DNA of 34,915 bases from Cladosporium sp. IMV 00045 (taxonomy: Eukaryota; Ascomycota; Dothideomycetes; Cladosporiales; Cladosporiaceae), in the NCBI GenBank assembly GCA_001931905.2, contig MSJI02000634.1:1-34915 (forward strand), given 5' to 3'. The translations under genes and the position numbers were made by a program. Shown here piece after piece: positions 21,301-30,808 of this stretch; position 1 is the first letter of the stretch; every line of letters begins with the position of its first letter. The notes beneath the pieces were generated by a model. It saw nothing but the letters and a program-made list of their open reading frames with translations, made no database searches and had not been told where the DNA came from.

Positions 21301-22325
21301 CTCTCCTCATCGACGGCCAAAGCCTCGCCCTCTACCTAACCCACTACCGCTCCACCTTCATCTCCACCGCCGTCAAACTCCCCGCCGTAATCGCCTGCCG
21401 CTGCTCCCCCACCCAAAAAGCCAGCGTCGCCCTGCTCATCCGCGCCTTCACCAAAAAGCGAATCGCCTGCATCGGCGACGGCGGCAACGACGTCAGCATG
21501 ATCCAAGCCGCAGACGTGGGAGTCGGCATCGTCGGCAAAGAAGGGCGACAAGCCTCCCTCGCCGCGGATTTTAGCATCACGCAATTCGCCCACCTCACCA
21601 AACTGCTCGTCTGGCACGGCCGCAACTCCTACAAACGCTCCGCCAAACTCGCCCAGTTCGTCATCCACCGCGGCCTGCTCATCAGCGTGTGCCAGACGGT
21701 CTTCAGCATCGGGTCGAAATTCGAACCCATCGCCCTCTACCGCGACTGGCTGCTCGTCGGCTACGCGACGATTTACACCATGATGCCCGTGTTCTCGCTG
21801 GTCCTCGACCGGGACGTGGACGAGGGTCTCGCCAATCTCTACCCCGAGCTGTACAAAGAACTCACCTCCGGCCGCAGTCTCAGCTACCGCACCTTCTTCG
21901 TCTGGGTCGCGATAAGCGTCTACCAGGGCATCATCATCCAGGGCGGCAGCCAGCTGCTCGTCCCGCGCTTCCACTCCTCCGCTCCCACGACTTCCCACCC
22001 AACGACGGAAACGGGCGACACAGGCCCTTTCAGCCGCATGGTTCTGCTCTCCTACTCTGCGCTCGTGGTGAACGAACTCATCATGGTCGCCGCCAGTATC
22101 ACGACGTGGCACTACGCGATGTACGCGAGCATTCTGGCCACTGCTGCTATATATTTCGGCAGTTTGCCGTTGCTTGGGGGCTATTTTGATTTGGACTGGA
22201 TGCTGGATGTGGGGTTTTGGTGGAGGTTTGGGGCGATTTGCGCGGCGAGTTTGGTCCCCGTTTGGGGTGGGAAGGTGCTGGGGATGTGGGTGAGGCCGCC
22301 GAGTTATCGCAAGGTCAGGGGGTAG
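18348..22325 (+). CDS. neo1: P4-type phospholipid-transporting ATPase, Neo1 class
   Basis: Flippase of Golgi and endosomal membranes that moves aminophospholipids to the cytosolic leaflet; Neo1-class enzymes work without a Cdc50 partner. One exon, 1325 residues (yeast Neo1 is 1151). An acidic disordered N-terminus (1-170) precedes the first membrane pair at about 195-240 (INMYFLLVALSQIIPAL). The actuator domain carries DGET near 420. Two extra loops flank it: a Lys/Arg-rich insert at about 272-300 and a Ser/Glu-rich insert at about 360-405. PISLRVNLD in membrane helix 4 is a P4 signature. The catalytic phosphorylation motif DKTGT starts at Asp641. KGAD (near 826) lies in the nucleotide-binding domain, with MLTGDK at about 934-939 and GDGGNDVSM starting at about 1043. 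Six further helices complete the usual ten. All catalytic residues I checked are present. Codons become strongly C-ending from about 21180 on. Confidence 0.95.
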   Translation: MNPPNGGHAKPAAPDDPYDDNDSDLDLDLNELDPATSSAQSGAGRQSYDYGGQIPLRNLRFGGRRRPREEDDEDMEALIDSEDTARKHESNRFGGDDAPLLNGNSGQQQQGNLDMFSETRPRRGWRKYVPFAKRSSSIALPSNAVEEPEEEHDPSAQRTVFAAQKQSARFPPNAVSHAKYTPWSFLPRTLFNEFKFFINMYFLLVALSQIIPALRIGYLSTYIAPLAFVICITLSKEAYDDVYRRKRDIEANSEAYKVLRLDEGGAQGFSDSRKRKNSKMSERKKGKKRRTEEEDRIAQADREEQDAEDVDTPSASVTEIMKSSKDLAVGDVVVLGKDQRVPADVIILKSFSSEPVVVQDEDQLPTPRKSEALMDFGENAPEPDPTSQAESAKGQDLENQTTSSDPSGGGEAFVRTDQLDGETDWKLRLASPLAQTLPASEYGRLRVVAGKPDKRVNDFVGTIELVPKTRTAYDPPVDGSRESESAESSTATKSSPLTIDNTAWANTVLASSTTVHAVVIYTGPQTRAALSTSASRSKTGLLELEINSLTKILCFLTAFLSFLLVAFEGFDTKDGNAWYVSVMRFLILFSTIVPISLRVNLDMGKSVYAWFIHRDPGIPETVVRTSTIPEDLGRIEYLLSDKTGTLTRNEMELRKVHVGTVSYGGDAMEEVTSYVSQAFSDNTGDVDTLFTPSASFDALSGATRTRREIGIRVRDLVLALALCHNVTPTLEEDENGEPLITYQASSPDEIAIVQWTEQVGLRLVHRDRKSITLQFTSDGRTVVKVEILNIFPFTSDSKRMGVVVRFQRHATGTNASDQDEIVFFQKGADTVMTSIVAANDWLDEETGNMAREGLRTLVVGRKPLSSQQYAAFSAAYTEASMSFHNRDGEMASVVKQHLEHNLELLGVTGVEDKLQPHVKPSLELLRNAGIKIWMLTGDKVETARCVAVSSKLVSRGQHIHTIAGLKRKDTALDALAPLSNRPNAALLIDGQSLALYLTHYRSTFISTAVKLPAVIACRCSPTQKASVALLIRAFTKKRIACIGDGGNDVSMIQAADVGVGIVGKEGRQASLAADFSITQFAHLTKLLVWHGRNSYKRSAKLAQFVIHRGLLISVCQTVFSIGSKFEPIALYRDWLLVGYATIYTMMPVFSLVLDRDVDEGLANLYPELYKELTSGRSLSYRTFFVWVAISVYQGIIIQGGSQLLVPRFHSSAPTTSHPTTETGDTGPFSRMVLLSYSALVVNELIMVAASITTWHYAMYASILATAAIYFGSLPLLGGYFDLDWMLDVGFWWRFGAICAASLVPVWGGKVLGMWVRPPSYRKVRG

Positions 22326-22802
22326 ATGTTGATAGTGGGAGTTGTATTTGGGGTTTGGAATGGTGATGAATAGACAAACCCTCCCGAACACGTTCTCCAA
22401 CCGCCTGACTGCTGCTGCGATGTAAGTACTACTCAAGTTAATCTACTCTAAGAGAATATCCACGCAAAGAAGAAGTCCTTGATCGCAACCATCACTCTCA
22501 CAGCACATTACGGCCTCATGACCATGCCACCACTCCACTCCACTCGACAACAAGTGCCGAAGTGGCGAAAACATGTATTTTCATAAAATCCGTACATCCA
22601 CAATTTACCATTCCCCTTCCTCCCCTCCCCGAAACCTTGGTTCGTGGATAGCGCTCGCGGGCCCATCGAGTGTCTCTCCTCTGGAGCCTATCATTCATCC
22701 CAAACCCAAGCACCTGGGTCTTTTGAGCCCACACACCATCCATCATGGCCGGAGACGAGACTGCTGTCTCGCCGAATGAGAGCCGAAGACAATGGAGAGA
22801 GC

Positions 22803-22996
22803 GGGAGAGGAAGGAAGAAGGGAAAAGGAAGGAAGGAAGGGTCGGGGTTGATGTCTCTGATACATCGCGAAGTCTTTTTGCTATGTATGACTTTTCGGCT
22901 CAGCGCCCGATCGTAGGAGTTGGTTGAGACATGTATGTGATTTTCTTGTTTTCATGGGGAAGGAAGAAGAGGAAGAGGAGAGGGAAGGGAAGGAAT
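22803..22996 (+). repeat. Two purine-only (GA) tracts
   Basis: Positions 22803-22841 and 22956-22996 are runs of G and A only, with GGAA and GGAAG units. They lie in the neo1 3' flank. Such tracts can form triplex structures; nothing more is shown here. Confidence 0.65.
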
Positions 22997-23085
22997 AGAC
23001 GACGTATTTGATACATTGTCTTGGTCTCTCTATGTGTACTTTGCTGTACTTCTCAACGGATGTGATTTCTTGGGCTCGTGATCGT

Positions 23086-23270
23086 TATGCATGAGTTGAG
23101 ATAGTTGCTTTTTGGTTTTTCTTTTGCGAGCGAGGGATGCAGATGACATGGGGACGTTTTCGACACCGATCGGCTTTCTCTATTTGTTTATCTCTCCACA
23201 AAACGTGGCGTTCGACCTCTCCACTGATATGCATGAGTTGAGACGGTTGTTGTTGTTTGATTTTCTTGGG
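23086..23270 (+). repeat. Degenerate direct repeat, about 142-bp spacing
   Basis: The 16-mer TATGCATGAGTTGAGA occurs at 23086-23101 and again at 23228-23243. Similarity continues for about 25 bases after each copy (GTTG then TTTG.TTTTTCTT-like text), with a looser match further on (GACGTTTTCGACA against GAGCGTCTTCGACA). This looks like an old tandem duplication. Confidence 0.6.
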
Positions 23271-25976
23271 AAGGGGAGGAGAAGGGCAAGGTGAGCGTCT
23301 TCGACATTTCATCGATTTTATTGCTACAACTTTGACCTTTCGAATTTGCTTCCATTTTGCGAGCGATATCCACGATCCATAGAATTCAAGAGCGTTGTTG
23401 ACACATAACGGTCTTTTGTCTATCTGATCCCAACACAGCGAGTCAGTACCTATGTAGTCCAGCCCTACGCAACAGACAAGACGGCAAAACGACATTATCG
23501 CGATCCAGCAGCATGGGCTCGATGATGGAAGTCGGGCAAGCGTAGACGAATGACTCGCTTCTTGCTCTTTTCTGCCTTTGCAATTTCCAAAAACAAGAGC
23601 GCCATGTGAGAGTTTGTCTCGCGGTGGGAAAGCGGAAATTGGATCTCTGCTGACAAGTAGGGTTGCGTTGGTTGACTCTGGGGCTTGGTCTCAGCTGTTG
23701 CCTGGCTGCTGGGATGCGGACGATATAGCATGGCAAGTTATATTACATGGCAGTTCTGACAGTAGTGCAGTGAGTTACGTCGCCTTTCGATTCATGCAAA
23801 TGGGCTGTGCGGCGCTTTGACAGCTCGAGAGATATTCTTGGGGGTTGAGACGCCATTCACGTCATGTTGAAATCGGGACGCATGGATTGTTGTTAGATTG
23901 TCGATGCTGCGGCAGAGTCGAATTGCATGTCCCCATGCGTGATGGAGCAGCAGCCGCACGTGTACGGCGTAACGGTCTCTCTTCGCCCTTGACAACGAAA
24001 CGGCTGTCATCAGTGAGTGGTACCAGAGCTTTTCCTTCTAGAGTGTCTCACCTTCTTCAAGGGCCTTCTGGATGTTTTACCTGTTGCTAGCCTTATTAGA
24101 GCTGAGGATTGTTTTTGTTTGCCGACCGCCCATTACTCGTGATCCGTATATCATCACTCTGCACAACATACTACCTCGCCTTACCCGCTGAGTCGTCTCG
24201 ACGTCACCGTCGTAATTTGACAGGCTTGCCCTCACTCGAGAGTCAGACAGTACACAGACACAGATCTTACCGTCAGACTCAGGCCGGCACTTCTCCTCCT
24301 GTCTATCCCCCACTCGTATGCGTGAGGGGATATCATCTCGCAGACCAATCCACGCTGAGCCGGTCTTGTGCTCCAATCAACTCGCCTGTAATGCACCTAC
24401 GCCGGCACATGTGCGACGGCCGTGTCTCCTGAGGTGGCTATAAACAGCCAGACACGCCAGGACAGAAGACAAGCGCGCTGCTCTGCAGGCCGCTGACACG
24501 TCACAGAAGAAACAGGCTGCAGGGAACCCTCGTACCCGGGCGCGGGATTAGATTGCCGTACCTGCGCTAGCTGGTGATCCTCTTTCGAGTGTGGAGTCCT
24601 TTTCGAATTGCACTGGTGGAATGGAAAGGCCGAGGCCTTCTTTCTTGTGTTTTCGCCATACTCGCTTGCTGCCAATGCCACCGTAGTGCGCGATTGAGCG
24701 TCTGAGCGGTCATGGGCTGTGGCCTGGCTTTATGTCATCGACACGTTGCTTTCGCCTTGTTTTGCATCGCCCCGTTTGCAAAGGTCTCGCTACGTTTGCA
24801 CGGAGCCTCATCCGCTGGGACTAGGAGGCATACAACCAACCGCGAGCTTCATCACACCTGCAGCGGGCACGGAAAGGTAGGTACCGCAGTGAATACTCAA
24901 CGCCTTCTAACATGTCGAAGGTTTTCGGACGTGTGAGGAGTCCCAGGTGCCAGGGTGTCCTACTGGCGGCCGTTGGCATTGACCGTTCGCGGCTGGCGCT
25001 ATCTCACGCTACCCGCGGCTCTCGTTGGGGGTAATCCTTGCACATCGTGGATCCAAACAAACTGCAGCGCGTCTTTCGGTGCCTGCGAATGACAGATACA
25101 GCTTGAGCTGTTGTTGTGATTATTCGTCGCTCTCGCCTGTCGAACACCCGGCGTGTGGCGCCCTATTGGCAGCCAGCGTTGCGTCTTGTAATCAATGGAC
25201 CCAGGTGAGTTCAGCTCATCCTCATCCTGTGTCGCCGTGGGTGCACCCTGCTCGCTGCCACGGCCACAAACAACACGCACGCGATCTCCGTCGTGGTCGT
25301 TCTTCCTTCGCGTTCCTCGTGTTACCCTTTTACGGAAATACCCACTCATATCCCCAACTTCCCCACCGCGCCGCTGAAGACGGGTGCCGTAACGCCGATG
25401 ACAGTCTTAGTAGTGTCTCTGTGCACTCGATCTGGTCTTTCGATTTCGACGTAGGTGGAGCACGTGAGGAACCGCTGTCTTGCCTTCCCGGGTCATCCTG
25501 CAAGTCAGTACAAGGGTTACCTGGAACCCGGACGCTCAGCATTGTGGAACACATCCGAACGGCGCCAAGGGCTCCCAATGCAAATGTTATTACAGTTCTC
25601 TGCAGCCGCCTCATAGTCACTTTGCATTCATTTTCGGCGCCCATTCGCGCGTATCATTCTCGTGTTGCGTGCGCCGTCCGCGTGTGTTGGCTGACAACAA
25701 GGGTTCCGCGTCAAGGAAACTGTATATCCGAGACACAACAACCCAACTTACCCTTTCCCTCCCTCCGCCGCCTGGACGATGAGCTGAGGGTATACTCGTT
25801 CGACTTTTCCCACTCCCTCAGCGCCTTCAACTTTTTTTGCGAGTACAGCTCGCTGCAGTTGAGATTAAACGATTCCATGCATTCGACAAGGGCCACGCGG
25901 ATCCTGGACGGACCTATCGCTTTTCTGCTTTTTTACCTGTCACATCTTTGATCGAGGCATCACACCACAGGTCACA

Positions 25977-27371
25977 ATGGCCTTTTCTCTGAAAGATGGC
26001 ACTGCCCAGAAGGCTTCTTTTGGGCTGGCTGTCCTATCCACCGCTACGCAAATCGCTTTGGCGGCTATTCTCACTCGACTTGCCAGCGTTACCAACACGA
26101 CTAGTTCAATCTTCAGCGCTACTGTCGCCGCTGTCGTTTTCGACTATATCGTGCTCTTGATCCTCATCGGCATCGTCGTCTTCGCACTCGTCGATCGTTC
26201 AAGGACTAGCAGAACACTTCAGCTATCGCTCAGCGCCGCGTCGTTCGTTCTTTTCATCACAGCAAGCGTGTTGTCGATCTACGTTCTGGGCTGGACTTGG
26301 GTCAACGCTGCATTCAGCAAAAACGAATCGACCAACTTGCACGATATCACACTCGCTGGATTCGTCATCTGGACTATCAACATGGTCGCCCAAACTGCAC
26401 TGCACATCTTCCGGTCGCTTCGTAAGCGCGATCAGTCCGACAACAGAAACGAAAACGAAGTTGTCGAGCAACAACAACAGACTACGCCTAGACCGGCCAA
26501 GAGGTCGTTGTCGTTCCCACTCAAATCACTCTCACCAAACTCATCACCATTCTCATCGCCTTTCTCAAGATCAACCTTCGAACCCAACTCGCCTGACTCG
26601 CAGTCAAATCCTCGCTCGCAATCTCTCCAATCATCTACCATTCGTCATTCGATTCAACAGGTCATACGACCCATCACTTCTCGTACGAAGCTCATGCTCG
26701 CTCACGGCCCTACTCCACGAGATTCTGGTAGTTTCGTAACACCGCGTGAGACCGACTCTCTCGAAATCTCATGCCGTGGTGACGGATTCGAGACCTGGGA
26801 CACATCCTCGGTCGAACAACAAGAATTCGTCAACCCTTTCGTGACAAGACCACCCCTCGGAAAGAAGAAGAAGACTCTGGACCCCATTCCTGGCAGCCGC
26901 CCAGTCTCGCCAGCAAAACCACTCGACGGACCTTTCCCAGACCACGAATTCACCGCCTCTATGGAGAAGCTGCCTCTGCCCGACTCTCCCATGCAATCAC
27001 CCACCCTCGTCATGTCTGACACCGACTCAGTTAACAGTCTGCAAGTCCCCCCACCCCTCCGCCGAGCAAGCTCGAGCCAAGAATCGCACATCCACCCCTT
27101 GTTCCGCTCTCACTCGCCCACTCCTCCGCCCACTCCGTCCGTCGGCACGACCGTCACTGCATCCCCTCTTGCCGGCCAGGTGATCCACGGCGATCACGCC
27201 ATGGCTCCGAGGAGAATGCAGTCTAGGACCGACAGCAGGCCGTCCTCACCTCATGCTGCCGCTGTTGGGCGGTCGGGCAGCTTCCCTAGCACAAGGAGGC
27301 CTTCCAATCTGTCGATCAGGCATCCGCTTGATTTGGAGCCGGAGGATGTTCCTGAGATGCCTAAGATGTGA
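25977..27371 (+). CDS. Four-helix membrane protein with long Ser/Pro-rich cytosolic tail, unknown function
   Basis: I do not recognise a characterised family; the layout resembles MARVEL-like four-helix fungal membrane proteins. 464 residues, one exon, ATG at 25977 with A at -3 and G at +4. Hydrophobic helices lie at about 14-36, 46-71, 84-107 and 124-145. The loop between helices 2 and 3 is basic (VDRSRTSR) and a basic stretch RSLRKR follows helix 4, so both ends should face the cytosol. The two other loops each carry an N-glycosylation sequon, Asn40 (NTT) and Asn116 (NES), which agrees with that topology. The 315-residue tail has many Ser-Pro and Thr-Pro sites, a poly-Gln stretch near 165, a KKKK patch near 298-301 and PTPPPTP near 380, suggesting a phosphorylated disordered region. 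Convergent with the protease gene, 303 bp between stop codons. Confidence 0.75.
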   Translation: MAFSLKDGTAQKASFGLAVLSTATQIALAAILTRLASVTNTTSSIFSATVAAVVFDYIVLLILIGIVVFALVDRSRTSRTLQLSLSAASFVLFITASVLSIYVLGWTWVNAAFSKNESTNLHDITLAGFVIWTINMVAQTALHIFRSLRKRDQSDNRNENEVVEQQQQTTPRPAKRSLSFPLKSLSPNSSPFSSPFSRSTFEPNSPDSQSNPRSQSLQSSTIRHSIQQVIRPITSRTKLMLAHGPTPRDSGSFVTPRETDSLEISCRGDGFETWDTSSVEQQEFVNPFVTRPPLGKKKKTLDPIPGSRPVSPAKPLDGPFPDHEFTASMEKLPLPDSPMQSPTLVMSDTDSVNSLQVPPPLRRASSSQESHIHPLFRSHSPTPPPTPSVGTTVTASPLAGQVIHGDHAMAPRRMQSRTDSRPSSPHAAAVGRSGSFPSTRRPSNLSIRHPLDLEPEDVPEMPKM

Positions 27372-27674
27372 ATGCCTGGGAGCTTGGAGGTGCACACTTC
27401 TTAGAGGCTCACTTGGGTTGCTGCTCTTTTGCGAGGGTGAAACCATAATATGAGATGCGGCCTATACTACGATGAATGCCATGGCATGCGACTTTCCAGG
27501 TCCATGGCTTACGACTGAACATAAGCTCGATCACAGCAGCACAACAGCACGGCGAAGGGAGCATGAGAGTGAGCAAAGTCACGCTGAAAGTCCTTGTCAA
27601 TCAGGAAATGGCTTGAATCTCAGTGGCATGGTGACTTTCTATCGGAACGAAGCTGCTGCGATCAGCCCAGTCAT
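27372..27674. other. Short convergent 3' interval
   Basis: 303 bp separate the stop codons of the four-helix protein gene and the protease gene. Both 3' UTRs must lie here or overlap. Nothing else seen. Confidence 0.6.
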
Positions 27675-28863
27675 TTAAGCTTGTGTGAGGTTCACCATCC
27701 CATCGCCCACTTTTTGGTACACCAAGATATACGCGTCACTTCGTTTAGTCAACGGGCTTTCAAAGAGCAGCGGCGCGTTGGAGTCGAAGCATTTGACCCC
27801 CGAATCATTCGCGATGGCATACTCCCTCTCATTCTGGCACTTCAACCCTGCGATGTAGTGGCCGTAGCTGGGCGTATCACCGGCATGGCCAACGACGCCG
27901 CGGAGCTGGTACTTCAGGGGAGACTCGTCTTCTGTCCAGTCAGACAGGTCCAGCCGCTCCTCGTACCGAACGACCCGTTTCGACTTTATCGCTCGGTTCT
28001 TCTTGAAATCGTAGTCGAATCGGCTCAGCTGGACGACCAGGATCTCAGGCCCACGGACGATGGCCTTCTCTCTGGTGCGGACGTCTTTACCACCGTCACA
28101 CTCCGTCGAGTCGCATGCCAGGTTGTCGACTGTCTCCGGGGCAAAGTAGTCGCCGATGTGCTGCTCTAACAAGGCATGCGACACATTCGCGATGGAAATG
28201 CCCCCGAAACCCCTGTACTTGGGAGTCTGCGCATGAATCTCGCCGCAGTTCTTGCACTTCCAGCTCTCCCTCACGGTCATGTCGAACAAGTTCGAAATGG
28301 CGGGTGCACTACGAGGACAAGTCAGCTCTCTGCCATAGCACACATGAAAGGAAGCATACTCACAACTTGCCATCAAGGCAACGACCATCAACATGTTCCA
28401 GCATTAGCAAGAGTCCCATGAAGAACTCATGCGCATCATGCTGCTCGTCCTCCTCAGAAACAAAGTCCGGAATGGGAACACCTTCAAACCGACTAGGCCT
28501 ACGAATCGCAGCATCCAGCCTATCGTTCGCAGCATACCGCCTCGCCTGATCGGTGCTCGTCCAATACTGCACAGCGAAATCCCTGAAAGCACACAGAACG
28601 CACTCCTCGGCCGCCTTTCCCTCACACCCGCCCAGACGGCAGAGGTAGTTGTAGAACAACGGCGTGTGAAGCAAGCACTGCAGCACCGCACGGCGGTAGC
28701 ACAGACAACCCGGGTTCTCCAGCCCTTTGGGCCTCGCGTTGGCTCGAGAGATGGGTCCGGCGGGCTTTTTCTTCGGCCATCTCTTCCCGATTCTGCCGGA
28801 TTTGACTTTGCTGAAGGTGGGCTCTGAGGCGAGGTCGTACTCTCGGCTGCTTCGCGTGCGCAT
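27675..28863 (-). CDS. Ubiquitin-specific protease (USP/C19), compact and divergent
   Basis: Cysteine protease that removes ubiquitin from proteins. Exons 28863-28364 and 28308-27675; the 55-bp intron begins GTGAGT, has a GCTGAC branch and ends GTAG. 377 residues. The Cys box is GLENPGCLCYRRAVLQCL: oxyanion Asn50 and catalytic Cys55 are in place, but the usual GNTC is GCLC, adding Cys53. QHDAHEF (141-147) matches the conserved QxDAHEF box. KCKNCG (Cys185, Cys188) and CDSTEC (Cys232, Cys237) form the zinc ribbon. The His box is SYGHYIAG with His317, and NDS near 334 supplies the third residue. No N-terminal ubiquitin-binding zinc finger, so it is not a typical Ubp8. I prefer the ATG at 28863 (A at -3) over the in-frame ATG at 29034, whose extra 57 residues look like translated leader. 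Head-to-head with trm9. Confidence 0.85.
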
Positions 28864-29757
28864 CTTGAAGTTGTCTTTGACGTGGGAGAGACCAGCTCTT
28901 CGTTGGATGAGACTCTCCTGGTAGAAGCGAGAGTTGTCTGATTGTTTGGCAAAAAATATGCGATGTGCTTGAAAGGCAATCAATGCCTTCAACTGAAAAA
29001 TCAGAGGAAATCGTCGCAAAGATGGAAAGAACATCAAGAAGACTGAACAGAACAGAACAGAGGACGACGAAGTGCGAGACCGTCTTCAAGAACAAGAGGC
29101 GAAAGGACGACGAGGAAGAGGTTCATTTCGTTTCTTTTTCCATTTCTTATTGTCTCATCTCCTTTTCTTTTATTGTTGTTACAATACTCTTGCCCTTTTC
29201 CTATTGTCCTTCCTTCCTGATGTTTTACTAACACGGCCTGGAATACGCATAACGGCCTACTATTCTTCTTCATTCCTATTGTTCTTTTTCTATTGTAGTA
29301 TGATCTTACGGCTGTTACAATATCAATAGCGAATATTATCTGAATACAACTTTACTACGGAGCAGAATGCCTCAGTTGTTTCAAACTTCGTCTTGCGTGA
29401 GATTGGTTTGCAATATATGCTCTTTGTCCCTTCCCGTTGTTTGCTTGGTCTGGGTGGACAAAGGATGCTGTGAGTCGCAAATTACGGCTGCTGGATTGAT
29501 CAGAGCAAGCGATGGGCGACTTGGCAATTTGCACTGCGCTGAATATGAGCAAGAAATACTCGTAATTACAGGTTTACTTAAAAGTTGCCCGTATACTTGC
29601 AGTGAGGTTGTCTACTGTTCGATTTGAGCGTGCGCACGGACCATTTGATGAGAATTGGGCAAAGATGATGTGACTCTCTTGATGTCGGCGACAATAGAAG
29701 CGAACAACTATTGCCGTTGTCACTGGAAGGCGCAAGGTCTACAAAGTAGATACCAAC
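28864..29757. promoter_or_regulatory. Divergent promoter region of the USP gene and trm9
   Basis: 894 bp separate the two start codons. A T- and pyrimidine-rich, AT-rich stretch occupies about 29125-29340. No convincing coding frame or RNA gene was seen. Left of about 29034 lies the probable protease leader. Confidence 0.5.
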
Positions 29758-30686
29758 ATGTCGCGAGAACCTATCGGCGAGGCGTACGAAGAAGAGCACG
29801 TACACACCGTGTACGAGCAGATCGCTTCACATTTCTCTTCAACCCGGTATAAAGTATGTATTTTGCCGTGACTTAAACGAGAAGCCTCATTAGCTTCTTT
29901 CATTCCTAAAACAGGAGGCTAACTATGACATCTTTTTTCACAGCCGTGGCCGATCATTGAAAAGTTCCTCCAAGGCCTTGAACCGGGCTCTGTCGGTCTC
30001 GATGTCGGATGTGGCAATGGCAAATATCTCGCGGTGAACAAAGATATCTTCATCGTTGGTTCAGACAGGTACGCACTATTTACACGCTCGATCGTTGTTT
30101 GGATATTCTTCTCTCCAAGCTCCCTATTCCCACAAAACAAAAACGATATTGCTCCAATGGAAACATCATCATCCCACAAAGTCCCCCTTCTGACCACGGT
30201 AAGTCCTCTCCCAGATCCTCCAACCTCGTCACCATCGCCTCGCAACATCAACCGCACAGCGTCACCGTAGCAGACATCCTCTCACTACCGCACCCACGGG
30301 ACGCCTTCGACTTCGCCATCTCCATAGCAGTCGTGCACCACCTTTCAACCCCCGAACGGCGCACCGAAGCAATCGCGTCCATCCTCGAGCACCTGCGACC
30401 GGGCGGACGGGCGCTCTTGTACGTGTGGGCGCTGGAGCAGGAAGGGAGCAGACGAGGGTGGAGCGAGGGAGATGAGCAGGATGTTATGGTGCCGTGGGTG
30501 ATGAGGGGGAAGAAGAAAGGGGAGGACGGTGGCGAGAAGGAGGTCGATAGGACTTTCCATCGCTATTATCATCTTTATAGGAAGGGGGAGTTGGAGGAGA
30601 ACGTGAGGAATGCGGGTGGGAGGGTGCTAGAGGCTGGGTATGAGAAGGATAATTGGTGGGCTATTGCTGAGAGGGTATTGGGTTGA
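29758..30686 (+). CDS. trm9: tRNA wobble-uridine carboxymethyl methyltransferase Trm9
   Basis: SAM-dependent methyltransferase that, with Trm112, completes mcm5U and mcm5s2U at wobble position 34 of tRNAs. Exons 29758-29853, 29944-30068 and 30215-30686; introns of 90 bp (GTATGT to CACAG) and 146 bp (GTACGC to CCCAG, CTGAC branch). Frames join cleanly to 230 residues, shorter than yeast Trm9 (279). The N-terminus EAYEEEHVHTVYEQIASHF is the family signature, followed by RYKPWP across the first splice. The SAM-binding motif I is LDVGCGNGKYL (about 51-61) and GSDR ends exon 2. FDFAISIAVVHHL, a RPGGRALLYVWALEQ block and the C-terminal YEKDNWW are typical of Trm9. A GTAAGT inside intron 2 (30199) is too close to the acceptor to be a working donor. 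Convergent with utr4, 122 bp between stop codons. Confidence 0.93.
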
Positions 30687-30808
30687 ATTTGGCTATTTTA
30701 TCTATGCTTTTGGGAGGAGCACAGCGATGGCCGGCTGGAAAGTGCTACATGTCTTCCACACGCAAGATCGCTGGCCTCTGATCGAGTCTCCAGTCTCTAC
30801 GACAGCCT

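Larger units (their letters stand above)
22326..25976. other. 3.6-kb intergenic region between neo1 and the four-helix membrane protein gene
   Basis: The left part is the neo1 3' flank. It has two purine tracts (22803-22841 and 22956-22996), a small hairpin (22756-22771) and a degenerate duplication (23086-23270). The rest is promoter and leader of the gene at 25977. A candidate leader intron would end at the CACCACAG acceptor (25963-25970), with GTGAGT at 25205 as one possible donor; this is weak. A 308-codon open frame at 25025-25951 has no ATG until near its end and no domain, so I leave it out. Confidence 0.55.

Noticed and set aside
21336..22436. 366-codon minus-strand frame antisense to neo1
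   Set aside because: A shadow of C-ending codons in neo1, which is clearly coding on the other strand.
25025..25951. 308-codon plus-strand open frame upstream of the four-helix protein gene
   Set aside because: It has no ATG until near its end, no domain, and lies where the leader and promoter should be; open by chance in GC-rich DNA.
28864..29034. Longer protease N-terminus from the ATG at 29034
   Set aside because: T at -3, and the added residues are a Phe/Leu-rich mix that looks like translated leader; the ATG at 28863 has better context.
30199..30214. GTAAGT inside trm9 intron 2 as a second donor
   Set aside because: Only 16 nt before the acceptor, too short for an intron.
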